Assembly: GCA_004297775.1 (NCBI GenBank) | Contig: SCUE01000035.1 | Span: 62,001 to 126,000, forward strand | Origin: Chloroflexota bacterium | Lineage (GTDB): Bacteria > Chloroflexota > UBA6077 > FW602-bin22 | Length of the DNA stretch: 64,000 bases | Direction of reading: 5' to 3' | Shown: piece after piece, positions 33,346 through 41,868 of the stretch | Layout: the number at the start of each line of letters is the position of its first letter | Numbering within the stretch: the first letter of the stretch is position 1 | Notes under the pieces: generated by a model | Database searches by the model: none | Seen by the model: the letters and a program-made list of their open reading frames with translations, nothing else | Told to the model about the DNA's origin: nothing | Translations under genes and position numbers: made by a program

Positions 33346-33999
33346 GTGCGCGTTCTGCTGGTTGACGATCACCGACTCGTGAGTGAGATGCTGCGTCAGG
33401 CGCTCGAAGTCGCCGAGGATATCGAGGTCGTCGGCGTGGCCGCGAATGGCGCTGACGCGGTCGTCCAGGCGCGCCGCCATCAACCGGACGTCATCCTCAT
33501 GGACGTTGAAATGGATGGCACGAACGGCATCGAGGCCACCCGTCAGATCGTTGCGGCGCTGCCGACGACCCGCATCATCATGCTGACCGCGAACGACGAT
33601 CAGTCAACCGTACTCGACGCAATGGAAGCTGGGGCAGTCGGCTACCTGACGAAGGACAAAGCCGCGGTCGATGATGTGGTCGATACAGTACGTCGAGCCG
33701 CGCAGGGCGAGATCATGCTTCCGCCCTCACTGATCGGCCGCCTCGTCACGTCGCTGGCGGCGCGCCGCCGCGAGCAGTTCGAACGACAGGTGATCGCCGA
33801 TGCGCTGACCATGCGTGAGAAGGAAATCCTGACGCTGATTGCCGACGGCGCCGACAACAAGTCGATCGCCGATCGACTGATCGTGTCGCCGCACACCGTG
33901 CGGACGCACGTTCAGAACGTTCTGGCGAAGCTCGGAGCGCATTCCAAGCTCGAAGCGCTCACGATCGCGGTCCGCCGCGGACTGGTGTCGCTCAACTAG
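33346..33999 (+). CDS. NarL/LuxR-type response regulator
   Basis: A 217-residue regulator. Receiver domain with LLVDDHRLVSEML, phospho-acceptor Asp53 in VILMDVEMDGTNGIEA, Thr/Lys switch region MLTAND and GYLTKDKAA. The C-terminal LuxR helix-turn-helix is LTMREKEILTLIADGADNKS with HTVRTHVQNVLAKLG. No partner kinase gene is nearby, so it is an orphan regulator. Its position between the CxxCH paralogues makes them candidate targets or signalling partners. Confidence 0.93.
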   Translation: MRVLLVDDHRLVSEMLRQALEVAEDIEVVGVAANGADAVVQARRHQPDVILMDVEMDGTNGIEATRQIVAALPTTRIIMLTANDDQSTVLDAMEAGAVGYLTKDKAAVDDVVDTVRRAAQGEIMLPPSLIGRLVTSLAARRREQFERQVIADALTMREKEILTLIADGADNKSIADRLIVSPHTVRTHVQNVLAKLGAHSKLEALTIAVRRGLVSLN

Positions 34000-34008
34000 T
34001 CGAGGCGG

Positions 34009-34542
34009 CTACCCCGCGGCCGAGCGTCCCGCCGTGCCCATCTGTCGCCTGGCCGTCGCGACCCGCCGACGCAGTTCGTTTGCGAGCCGGGAGTACTCAT
34101 CGTTGAAGCGTCGCGCCTGGACCCGCGCTTCCACGAGATGTTCCTGTGACTGACTCAGGATCGACAGATTGCCCGACCGCCCAATTTCGAGCATCGTTTC
34201 GGACGATCCGAGCAACGCCTCGACCCAGGCTCGCACGGCGGCGTGGCACACGTCGCACTCCGGCGGAGGATTGAGCGACTCGATGCGCGCGCGAATCTGC
34301 CGAAAACTCTCGCTGAACTCGCGACCGAGTTGGCCCGCGCCACGCGCGACACGCAGGACACTGCCGGTCCGAGCCTGATCGAGCAGCCCCCCAATCTGGC
34401 GGACCCACTTGTTTCGTTCGATGCACGCGTCAGCCAGTATTGGGCGTAAACCGACCAGATACCGCGCCATCGCCTGCGCGCTCGCCGCGGTCGGACCGCC
34501 CTTTGCGCGGCCCGGGTCCGGCGCCCGGCGCGGGGATCTCAC
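34009..34542 (-). CDS. CxxCH helical-bundle protein, member 4 of a local paralogous family
   Basis: About 177 residues, on the opposite strand to the other three. It shows the same order: MARYLVGLRPILADACIERN, VRQIGGLLDQ, RIESLNPPPECDVCHAAVRA with the CxxCH motif, then VQARRFNDEYSRLANELRRR and a basic tail. The GTG start at 34542 overlaps the stop of the 82-residue gene upstream as GTGA, so the two are translationally coupled. The gene ends only 10 bp from the end of the convergent NarL-type regulator. Function unknown. Confidence 0.7.
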   Translation of the reverse strand: MRSPRRAPDPGRAKGGPTAASAQAMARYLVGLRPILADACIERNKWVRQIGGLLDQARTGSVLRVARGAGQLGREFSESFRQIRARIESLNPPPECDVCHAAVRAWVEALLGSSETMLEIGRSGNLSILSQSQEHLVEARVQARRFNDEYSRLANELRRRVATARRQMGTAGRSAAG

Positions 34543-34787
34543 GCCACGCCCGCCCGTCGCGCGCGTCGAATGTCTCCGGGTAGCGGACGCTCATCGATGC
34601 CGAGAACGTCGATCAGCGCATCGAGTCCGGGCCAATCGAGGGGTAATCCAGCCGTCGTACTGGAGAGAGCCAATCGGATGACGCGCCGATCGTCCTCCGA
34701 GAGCCGTGGGCGCGTCGACCGCTTCTCTCCGGGAATGGCCGGAAATCGACGGTCCGGTACCGCGGCGCGGGACGGTAGTTGAAGCAT
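34539..34787 (-). CDS. Small unknown protein coupled to paralogue 4
   Basis: An 82-residue soluble protein from ATG 34787 (GAGG about 9 nt upstream). It contains RLSEDDRRVIRLALSSTTAG and PGLDALIDVLGIDERPLP, probably two or three helices. The longer frame to 34964 is not credible. Overlap GTGA with the paralogue 4 gene shows coupled translation, which argues that it is real and works with that protein. No family recognised. Confidence 0.55.
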   Translation of the reverse strand: MLQLPSRAAVPDRRFPAIPGEKRSTRPRLSEDDRRVIRLALSSTTAGLPLDWPGLDALIDVLGIDERPLPGDIRRARRAGVA

Positions 34788-34894
34788 CGCATTACCTCGC
34801 GCCGCCAGTATGTCGTCCGGCCGCGCGTTAGGCCCAGGGAAGAAAACCGTTTGGCTTGATCGGATGGTCCCACGCCAATGACATGACCATGGTC

Positions 34895-35173
34895 CTACGT
34901 GGAGGCGCGAATCCAGGCACGAAGGGTCGCGCGCATCGTTGGCGGTCCGCATTTCGCGAGCCATGGTCCCCAGAGGTCGAAATGTTGCGTGCGCCGCCCG
35001 CGCCGTTGAAGCCGCAAGTCACGCGGGCCGTTCTCGGTTGCCCACTCCCGGAGTTCGCGCTCCGCGTCGTCGATATCGGGCCGATCGCTGAACACGTGGC
35101 AGAGGCGGTCGCCCTTGACGATGCCGAGATACGGCGTATCGACGTGCGCGACGTGGTAGTGGAAATGGATCAG
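34895..35173 (-). CDS. Small unknown protein, start uncertain
   Basis: A protein-like frame of about 92 residues (LIHFHYHVAHVDTPYLGIVK, then RPDIDDAERELREWATEN and HFDLWGPWLAKCGPP) downstream of the Rrf2 gene. No ATG, GTG or TTG occurs in frame between the Rrf2 stop and this segment; CTG 35173 is the nearest candidate, otherwise translation would have to start inside the Rrf2 gene at 35344. His-, Asp- and Trp-rich. No family recognised. Confidence 0.4.
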   Translation of the reverse strand: MIHFHYHVAHVDTPYLGIVKGDRLCHVFSDRPDIDDAERELREWATENGPRDLRLQRRGRRTQHFDLWGPWLAKCGPPTMRATLRAWIRAST

Positions 35174-35222
35174 GGTCGCCTGCCCGCGTTCACGACGGAT
35201 GTTCCCGAGCGTGCCGCGCCGG

Positions 35223-35654
35223 TCAGATGTGGTAGGTGTGACTCTGCGCGGCCTCGCGCGCGGCCAGATCGGCGATCGAGACGCGTTGAAGGACGGCCAG
35301 CGCCGCCTGGGTCGTCTCCCACCACAGGTCCCGAATCGCGCCACCCGGCCCGCGACCGCTCGGTTTCTCCGTCAACCCATCGACCAGCGCCAGTTCGCCT
35401 TCGAGAGTCTCGAGAACTTGCGCGACGGTGATCTCGGACGGATGGCGCGAGAGAAGGTAGCCACCGAACGCTCCGCGAACGCTATTGACGAGACCGGCGC
35501 GCCGGAGTCCGACCATCAATTGGCCGAGATACTCCTCGGGAATGTTCTGGCGACGGGCGATGTCCTTCACCTGAACCGGCGCGCCGGCGTCGTGATGCAG
35601 GGCCAGATCGACCAGCGCGCGTAGTCCGTAGTCGCCCTTGGAGGAGATCTTCAT
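35223..35654 (-). CDS. Rrf2-family transcriptional regulator
   Basis: A 143-residue winged-helix regulator. MKISSKGDYGLRALVDLALH and VKDIARRQNIPEEYLGQLMV form the DNA-binding part, followed by the wing LVNSVRGAFGGYLLSR. There is no cysteine at all, so it cannot bind an Fe-S cluster like IscR or NsrR; it is closer to CymR-type members that respond through a partner or ligand. The ATG is 6 nt after a TAGACT -10 hexamer, suggesting a leaderless mRNA. Confidence 0.9.
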   Translation of the reverse strand: MKISSKGDYGLRALVDLALHHDAGAPVQVKDIARRQNIPEEYLGQLMVGLRRAGLVNSVRGAFGGYLLSRHPSEITVAQVLETLEGELALVDGLTEKPSGRGPGGAIRDLWWETTQAALAVLQRVSIADLAAREAAQSHTYHI

Positions 35655-35660
35655 GTTGGC

Positions 35661-35666
35661 AGTCTA
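35661..35666 (-). promoter_or_regulatory. -10 hexamer for a leaderless rrf2 transcript
   Basis: On the minus strand TAGACT ends exactly 6 nt before the ATG at 35654. No Shine-Dalgarno separates them. Same spacing as anmK, vapB, paralogue 2 and the NarL-type regulator. Confidence 0.45.
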
Positions 35667-35679
35667 CAAAGTCGGGTGG

Positions 35680-36579
35680 CTAGGCGGACGGCTGGCGCGC
35701 CCGCGCCGCGGTCGCCTCGTCGACGCCACGCGCCCATGTTCGACCGAGCGGATCGCGGACGCTGAAGGTCAGCGCTGGCCAATCCTCGATCCGCAGGCGA
35801 ACGCGATCGCGATCCTGCAAGGCGCCGAGTCCCTGGTGATTCGTGCCGGTCGCGACGATGTCGCCTGGTCGCAACGTCGTGACCGACGACGCATAGGCGA
35901 TCAATTCCGCGACCGAGTTGGCCATATCGTCCGTGCCGAACCGCTGCCGCGTTTCGTCATTCACATCGAGCGCGATCGTGAGTCGTTGTGGATCTGCCAC
36001 CTCGTCGGCCGTGACGATCGCCGGTCCGAACGGCGCGAATGTGTCGAACGATTTGCCGTTGAAGAAGCTGCGCGGCATCAGGCCACGCGCCGACACGTCG
36101 ACGAACGGTAGATACCCGAACACGTAGGCGAGCGCGTGGCTGGCCGGTACGCGCCGGGCGGCCCGGCCGATCACGACCGCCAATTCGGCCTCGTGGTGGA
36201 AGATCGTCGCTTCCGCCGGCGGAAGCTCGACGATGCCGTCCGGTTCGAGGATCGCCTCGGGCGACTTGAGGAAGAACTCGATCGGGATCGACTCGTGCGT
36301 GCCGTTCTCGCGGTAATTGCGCGCCGCGCAGCAGATCTTCATCGGTCGCGGCACTGGCGCGCGCAATCGGGCGCCGGCCAGGCGCCGAGGCGGACCGGAC
36401 GCCGCGATCCGGGCGATATTGTCGCGTTGCGCGTCCAGGCCGGCGATGAGCAAAAGCAGGCGATCTTGCGGTCCGGCGGCTTCCAGGGTCGCGGCGTCGC
36501 CGAGGATCGGCGTCACGTCGCGGATCGCGTCGCCCTCGATGAGTCCGAGGCGATAGTCGTCGAAGAACACGAAGCGCAC
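35680..36579 (-). CDS. Fumarylacetoacetate hydrolase family protein
   Basis: A 299-residue member of the FAH superfamily, cytoplasmic, metal-dependent C-C bond hydrolases or isomerases of 2-oxo acids. Key blocks are KICCAARNYRENGTHE, FLKSPEAILEPDGIVELP, the metal ligands in IFHHEAELAVVIGR, VFGYLPFVDVSARGL, KSFDTFAPFGPAIV and DIVATGTNHQGLGAL. The GTG start is preceded by GGAGG. No catabolic neighbours identify the substrate; it precedes the divergent sulfatase gene. Confidence 0.9.
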   Translation of the reverse strand: MRFVFFDDYRLGLIEGDAIRDVTPILGDAATLEAAGPQDRLLLLIAGLDAQRDNIARIAASGPPRRLAGARLRAPVPRPMKICCAARNYRENGTHESIPIEFFLKSPEAILEPDGIVELPPAEATIFHHEAELAVVIGRAARRVPASHALAYVFGYLPFVDVSARGLMPRSFFNGKSFDTFAPFGPAIVTADEVADPQRLTIALDVNDETRQRFGTDDMANSVAELIAYASSVTTLRPGDIVATGTNHQGLGALQDRDRVRLRIEDWPALTFSVRDPLGRTWARGVDEATAARARQPSA

Positions 36580-36805
36580 GGCGATCCTCCGTCGAGATTT
36601 CTGCCCCGCATAGTACCCTCATCGGCGTGAACCTGGCGGCCGCCGGCCTCGGCGCGATTGCAGTGGCGATCGTTCGAGGTGCCGCGTAGACCGTACGGGC
36701 GTCTGGTGCGCCGTCCGCGGTCCGTTGTCCGAAGCCGATGACCATGTGACAATGGCGTGGGCGCGGCGCCGCTGATGGCGGGGCCGGATGACGAGGGAGG
36801 CGCAC

Positions 36806-38233
36806 GTGGCCGATCCGCGACCGAACATCCTCTGGTACTGCTCCGACCAGCAGCGGTTCGACACGATCGGGGCACTGGGCAATCCTCACGTGCACACCCC
36901 GAACCTGGACCGACTGGCGCGGGAGGGGGTGGCCTTTACCCACGCCCACTGCCAGTCGCCGATCTGCACGCCGAGTCGAGCCTCGTTCTTGACCGGGAAG
37001 TACCCGTCGGCAGTGCGCGCGAACACGAACGGCAACGAGGTCTACGCCGGCGAGACGCTGGTGACCCGACGTCTGGCCGACACCGGGTACGACTGCGGGC
37101 TGGCGGGGAAGCTGCACCTGGCCGGGGCGTGGAACGGACGGGAGACGCGAACCGACGACGGCTACCGCTTCTTCAAGTACTCGCACGCACCACGAAACGA
37201 TTGGTTCAGCGGGCACGACTATGCCAACTGGATTCGGAGCCACGGCGAGGATCCGGCCCGGGTACTGAAGATCACGAGCAACCACCCCGCCGATCTCATG
37301 GAGCCGACCGCGGAGAAGGACAACGTGTCGCCGCGCCTGCACCAGACCCACTGGTGTTCGGAGGAGGCGATCGAGTTCGTGTCCGAGCAGCGGGCCGGGC
37401 CGTGGCTGATGAGCGTGAACCCATACGATCCCCATCCGCCGTACAACCCGCCCTACGAGTATTACCGACGGTTCGACCCGGAAACGCTGCCGGGGCCGCA
37501 CTTTCGGGAGAGCGATCTGGCGCACCAGAACGAGTACCTGGGGAAGATGGACTTCCAGTCGATCTCGCGGCGGCCGGAGGAGTTCGAAGCGAAGAAGGTC
37601 CAAGCCGCGTATTACGCCATGATCGAACAGGTTGACCACGAGTTCGGGCGAATCCTGGAAGCGCTGGAGCGAACAGGGCAGCGGGAGAGAACGGTCGTGA
37701 TCTACATGAGCGATCATGGCGAGTCGCTCGGGGACCATGGCCTGGTGCATAAGGGTTGCCGATTCTTCGATGGCCTGACACGGGTGCCGCTGATCGTGTC
37801 GTGGCCAGGGCATTTCGCGGGCGGACCGCGGTCGGACGCGCTGGTGGAGCTGACCGATGTGATGCCGACGATCATGGAGTTGGCGGGGCTGCCGGTCCCT
37901 CCGGGAGTGCAGGGACGATCGCTGTTGCCGATCCTGATGGGGAAGGCGCCGCCGAACCATCACCGGGACTTCGTGCGCTCCGAGTACTACGACGCGGTGG
38001 ACATGCCAGATCACACATTCGGGACGATGTACCGGGATAGGCGTTACAAGCTGGTGGTGTACCACGGGCACGGACGCGGAGAGATGTACGACATGGAGCG
38101 CGACCCGCACGAGCACGAGAGCCTATGGGACAGCCCGGAACACCAGGCGATCAAGTCCGAATTGATTCAGCGGAGCTTCGACGCGACGATCCGCGCGATG
38201 GACTACGGACCCCCGCGCGCGATGCCGATGTGA
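36806..38233 (+). CDS. Sulfatase (formylglycine-dependent, Cys type)
   Basis: A 475-residue sulfatase of the alkaline-phosphatase superfamily. Metal ligands are expected in ILWYCSDQQRFDTIG and YMSDHGESLGDHGLVHKG. The core motif CTPSRASFLTGKYPS contains the Cys converted to formylglycine (C-x-P-x-R). GTG 36806 is preferred since GGGAGG lies about 5 nt upstream; the ATG at 36788 is the alternative. No signal peptide, so it acts in the cytoplasm unless exported otherwise. The maturase at 57003-58253 could activate it. Substrate unknown; resembles enzymes acting on sulfated sugars or choline sulfate. Confidence 0.9.
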   Translation: MADPRPNILWYCSDQQRFDTIGALGNPHVHTPNLDRLAREGVAFTHAHCQSPICTPSRASFLTGKYPSAVRANTNGNEVYAGETLVTRRLADTGYDCGLAGKLHLAGAWNGRETRTDDGYRFFKYSHAPRNDWFSGHDYANWIRSHGEDPARVLKITSNHPADLMEPTAEKDNVSPRLHQTHWCSEEAIEFVSEQRAGPWLMSVNPYDPHPPYNPPYEYYRRFDPETLPGPHFRESDLAHQNEYLGKMDFQSISRRPEEFEAKKVQAAYYAMIEQVDHEFGRILEALERTGQRERTVVIYMSDHGESLGDHGLVHKGCRFFDGLTRVPLIVSWPGHFAGGPRSDALVELTDVMPTIMELAGLPVPPGVQGRSLLPILMGKAPPNHHRDFVRSEYYDAVDMPDHTFGTMYRDRRYKLVVYHGHGRGEMYDMERDPHEHESLWDSPEHQAIKSELIQRSFDATIRAMDYGPPRAMPM

Positions 38234-38311
38234 CTTCCGCGGCCGACGCCTCGCCGTCCCGGCGTGTCGCCGTGCGCACCGAAGGGGATCCGCCGGCCGT
38301 CGCGATGACCA

Positions 38312-40813
38312 TCAGCGCGCCAGACGCTGGGTGGACGAGTGCGACTGGCTAACAGTCAGGGTCTCCGACGTGTCCAAATGCGCGATCGGCGCGAGAAAGC
38401 GCGATGGCAGCCGCCGTCGGCCGCCATCGGCCCGAGGATAGGTCACCGTGACGGTGCGGCGAGCGCGTGAGAGCGCGACGACCATGACGCGCCGTTCCTC
38501 GTCGAGCATCGCGTCGTTCCGGGTCCGTCCGAGCGGAATGAGGTCGTCGGTCGCGCCAGCCAGGACGACGTGATCGAACTCCATTCCCTTCGCCGAGTGG
38601 ATGGTCAGGAGCGGCACGACGTTGGCGGTGCGGTCGAATTCATCGAGTCCGGAGCCGAGCCGAGCCACGTTCACGAAGTCGTCGATCGCGGCCGACGCTG
38701 GCGTGTCGGCCACCTTCGAGGTGGCCAGCTCCATGAGGCGAGCCACGATTGTCCCGGTCGCCGATGATTTCGCGATCGCTTTGTCGGCCGCGATCGATTC
38801 GATCAACCGCGCCAGAGTCACGGTCTCGGCGAGCGATCGCCAGCCATTCACGACATCGACGACCGGTTGAAGCGCGTCGCGATACTTCCGGATGATGTCC
38901 ATCCGAGCGGTCGCGGTTTGGCCGATCTGTTCGATCAATCGCGCCGCCACCCAACCCGCGACACGCGCGTCCGCCTCAGCGCGATGGTCGGTGCGAGACG
39001 CCAGACCAAGGTGACGGGCGATCCGGTCGAGCGTCAGGCGCGGCAGCGGCGTCGCCCGCCGCGCCAGATCGAGCGTGTCGAACGCGACGCCAGCGAACGG
39101 CGTGAGACCGTGGTCGGTCTGGGTGCGCCGGAGGAGCGGGAGGTCGTAGCCGAGCAGGTTGTGCCCGATGATGGGCGTCGATCCGAGGAAGTCCGTCAGG
39201 CCGGCGATGGCGGCGCTCGGTTCCACGCCGCGCTCGGCAAGCGTGGCATCGTCGATGCCGTGGACCCGCGCCGAGCCAGCGACGCTCGCGTCGGTTCGAA
39301 CGAGCGTCGCGAAGGTTTCGACCTCTCGCCCGGCGTGCAGACGGATCGCGCCGATTTCGATGATCTCGGCACGGGTGACGTCGAGTCCGGTCGTTTCGAA
39401 ATCGAGCGCGACGATGTCGCCGTCGTTCCACGCGCTGATTGCGGCCCCGCACGGATCGCGTCCGGCCGGGACATCGTCGCCGAACCAATCCGTCAGGAGG
39501 AGGTGCGCCGAGGACATCGCCGCGATGTCGTGCCGGGACAGGTCTGGCGCCATCGCTGAGAGGACGCGCCGGGCCGCGGCGCTGTCCGGCCGCTGGATCG
39601 CGCGCAGACAGGCGACGATGTCACGCGCGAGCGGATCGTCCCACCAGCGCGCGCCGTCGACGCGCCGAATCGGCAATCCAAGATCGTCGAGCCGGCTTTC
39701 GAGTTCGCGCAGATATCTATTCGTGCGCGCGACGATCGCATAATCCCGATAGCGCGCCTCGCCCCGCGCGACACGATCGTCGATCAGCCGCGCGATCGCG
39801 CGAGCCTCGTCATCGCGATCGGACGCCGCGATGAGGCGCACGTCGTCCGCGTCTGACGCCGCGTCAGGCCGTGGAGAGAGCGATTCGGCCGAGGCGATGG
39901 CCGTGACTGCCGCGTCGATGCGAGGCGGCATTCTCCGGCCGCGGGTCAGAGTGACCTCGTGTGGCGAAAACTCGCTCCGGAAGCGCGCCACGGCGGCTGG
40001 GAAATCGACGCCGCGCCAGGAGTAGATCGCCTGACCGGGGTCGGCGAAGCAGCACAGGTCGCCGGAGCCGGCCGCGATCGCGGCGATGATCTCGTATTCG
40101 GCGACGCCGGTATCCTGGAACTCGTCGACCTCGACCCAGACGAAGCGTTCTCGCAACCGTTCTCGCGCCCCGAGACGATCGTTTGTCAGCAGGAGTCGCC
40201 CATAGGCGATGAGATCGGCGAAATCGAGCGCGTTCTGTTCTTCGAGCGCGGCCTGGTACCGCGCGTAGAGGTCGCGATGCGACGGATCGATCTTGAGTCG
40301 GGTCGATGCGATGTGGGGATACACACCGTCGTCCTTGTAGCGCGCGATCGTCGCCAGCAGGTCTTCGGCCTTGATCGCCGGGTCGATCTGGGCCGGATCG
40401 CGGACGCGCGCGATCACGGCGTGACACTCGAGGTCGTCCAGGATCGCGAATGCGCCGTCGCGATCGAGGATATGCGCCTCCTCGCGCAGGATTCGCGCGC
40501 AGAGCGAGTGGAGGGTCGAGATCGTCATGGCGCTGGACACATTCGGCGCGCATCTATCGACGCGCTGGCGCATTTCGCGCGCGGCGCGATTCGTGAACGT
40601 GAGAGCGAGCATCTTCGCCGGATCGATCTCGCCATGGGTCGCGGCGTAGGCCGCCCGACGCGCGAGGATGAGCGTCTTGCCGGCGCCGGGCCCGGCGGTG
40701 ACGAGGAGAGCGCCCCGCGTCGTCGTCACGATCGCGCGGCAATCGGACTCAAGATCGCCCAGGATTGCGGCATCGAGCTCGGCCGCGGAAACGACCATAT
40801 GTTCGACAACCAT
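38312..40813 (-). CDS. UvrD/PcrA-like helicase with nested DnaQ-type exonuclease
   Basis: An 833-residue fusion. Helicase motifs: Walker A TAGPGAGKTLILARRAA near the N-terminus, LALTFTNRAAREM, VDEFQDTGV (motif II variant), ADPGQAIYSWRG; then, at the end, LLTIHSAKGMEFDHVVLAGA and EERRVMVVALSRARR. Between these halves (about residues 460-640) sits a DEDDh exonuclease: VALDFETTGLD, ARVHGIDDATLAERG, IIGHNLLGYDLPLLRR and DHRAEADARV. The exonuclease thus lies where domain 2B or 2A inserts usually are. The protein would unwind and trim DNA in repair. No neighbouring repair genes. Both active sites look intact. Confidence 0.88.
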   Translation of the reverse strand: MVVEHMVVSAAELDAAILGDLESDCRAIVTTTRGALLVTAGPGAGKTLILARRAAYAATHGEIDPAKMLALTFTNRAAREMRQRVDRCAPNVSSAMTISTLHSLCARILREEAHILDRDGAFAILDDLECHAVIARVRDPAQIDPAIKAEDLLATIARYKDDGVYPHIASTRLKIDPSHRDLYARYQAALEEQNALDFADLIAYGRLLLTNDRLGARERLRERFVWVEVDEFQDTGVAEYEIIAAIAAGSGDLCCFADPGQAIYSWRGVDFPAAVARFRSEFSPHEVTLTRGRRMPPRIDAAVTAIASAESLSPRPDAASDADDVRLIAASDRDDEARAIARLIDDRVARGEARYRDYAIVARTNRYLRELESRLDDLGLPIRRVDGARWWDDPLARDIVACLRAIQRPDSAAARRVLSAMAPDLSRHDIAAMSSAHLLLTDWFGDDVPAGRDPCGAAISAWNDGDIVALDFETTGLDVTRAEIIEIGAIRLHAGREVETFATLVRTDASVAGSARVHGIDDATLAERGVEPSAAIAGLTDFLGSTPIIGHNLLGYDLPLLRRTQTDHGLTPFAGVAFDTLDLARRATPLPRLTLDRIARHLGLASRTDHRAEADARVAGWVAARLIEQIGQTATARMDIIRKYRDALQPVVDVVNGWRSLAETVTLARLIESIAADKAIAKSSATGTIVARLMELATSKVADTPASAAIDDFVNVARLGSGLDEFDRTANVVPLLTIHSAKGMEFDHVVLAGATDDLIPLGRTRNDAMLDEERRVMVVALSRARRTVTVTYPRADGGRRRLPSRFLAPIAHLDTSETLTVSQSHSSTQRLAR

Positions 40814-40960
40814 ACCAGCGTCGAATGGTCGGCGCGCGCGAGGGCTTTTGGTCAGCCGGGATTCGGTCGCGTCGCGCCGGTTGGCACGAGTCTGGCCAGG
40901 TTCAATCTGCCGACTGAGCCCTGGGGCGCGGGCGTCTTGCCTACGAACAGCCGGTCGCGA

Positions 40961-41227
40961 TCAGGCGGCCTTCTTTGGAACTTCCTCGACCCACGCGCGC
41001 AGCGGCGGCAGATTCAGCTCCGGCGTCACGAACGCCTCCGGCGGCACATCGCGATCGACGTACACCGGGCAGGTCGCGCATACCGCCGTGTTCGCCCGAC
41101 GGATGCCACATTCGCTCTTCTGCCAGCAGGGGCGTGGATCGAGATTCAGGGTCAGGGCGCGCGCGATGAGGAGGAGGCCGCCGCCGGCCGCGCCCGCGCC
41201 CATGGCGACGACGAGGGAAGGGTCCAT
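40961..41227 (-). CDS. Small membrane-anchored protein with a Cys cluster
   Basis: An 88-residue protein: an N-terminal hydrophobic helix (LVVAMGAGAAGGGLLLIA) followed by PCWQKSECGIRRANTAVCAT and CPVYVDRD, giving C-x5-C-x9-C-x2-C, and a short tail. The four Cys could bind an Fe-S cluster or zinc. The helix would anchor the domain at the membrane. ATG 41227 is 5 bases after the stop of the 119-residue gene upstream, so they probably share a transcript. No family recognised. Confidence 0.6.
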   Translation of the reverse strand: MDPSLVVAMGAGAAGGGLLLIARALTLNLDPRPCWQKSECGIRRANTAVCATCPVYVDRDVPPEAFVTPELNLPPLRAWVEEVPKKAA

Positions 41228-41232
41228 GTGTG

Positions 41233-41592
41233 TTAGCTCCGTCGGCCGGGTGAGTCGAGGATGACGAGGGTCCCGTCGTCGAGGCGATCCCATCGCTGGG
41301 CGCGCCAGACCTTGAGCGCCTGGCGCCCGGCGTTGCGCAGCAACGCGCGCCGGGGACGCTCGTCCTCGGCGATCTCTTCGAGTTGCTCCTCGAAGTCCAT
41401 CGCGTCGGGATTGAGGCGGATGAAATGAGTCAGCAGGATGCCGAGTTGGAGCGTCTGGATGCCGATCGGGGTCGAAGGCCCGGCCAGAACGCGCCGCTTT
41501 TCCCAGAATGAGCGGCAGAACTCTTTCGGAGTGACGACGCCGATGCGCTTGCGGCTGCGTCGGCGCGCGATGCCCGTCGTGGCGGTTAGCAT
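41233..41592 (-). CDS. Unknown 119-residue protein
   Basis: A soluble, basic protein with KEFCRSFWEKRRVLAG in the middle and helical segments FEEQLEEIAEDERPRRALL and RQALKVWRAQRWDRLDDGT towards the end. No domain is recognised. It lies just upstream of the Cys-cluster membrane protein and is probably co-transcribed with it. The 276 bp between it and the plus-strand gene at 41869 hold no other feature. Confidence 0.55.
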   Translation of the reverse strand: MLTATTGIARRRSRKRIGVVTPKEFCRSFWEKRRVLAGPSTPIGIQTLQLGILLTHFIRLNPDAMDFEEQLEEIAEDERPRRALLRNAGRQALKVWRAQRWDRLDDGTLVILDSPGRRS

Positions 41593-41868
41593 CGGCGGTG
41601 CACCTCCCCAGTTGAACTGGGTGGAAGGTACGGAGCGTCCGCTTAACCACTCGTAAGAGGCGCCCGCCGCGCCCTAAAGGCGCCGTAGCCGGCGGGGAGT
41701 TGCAGCTTCGATCGAGTCGATCCCTGCCGCACGACAGGCGACGTTGCGCTTGATTCGCCTGGAGCGGGCTCTTGGGCGCCTCCTTGACGGATGGGTACAC
41801 CCGTCCCATAGTGACCACAGGAGGCCGCCGGCCGTCGGTCTCCTGATTCCCCCGAGGTGGTCCGTCGT

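Noticed and set aside
32095..34542. c-type cytochrome identity for the CxxCH proteins
   Set aside because: No signal peptide or anchoring helix, single motif near the middle of a short helical protein and no cytochrome maturation genes nearby.
35957..38116. Long 719-residue minus-strand open frame
   Set aside because: It is antisense to the sulfatase and FAH genes; the amino-acid content reflects codon bias and no domain is seen.
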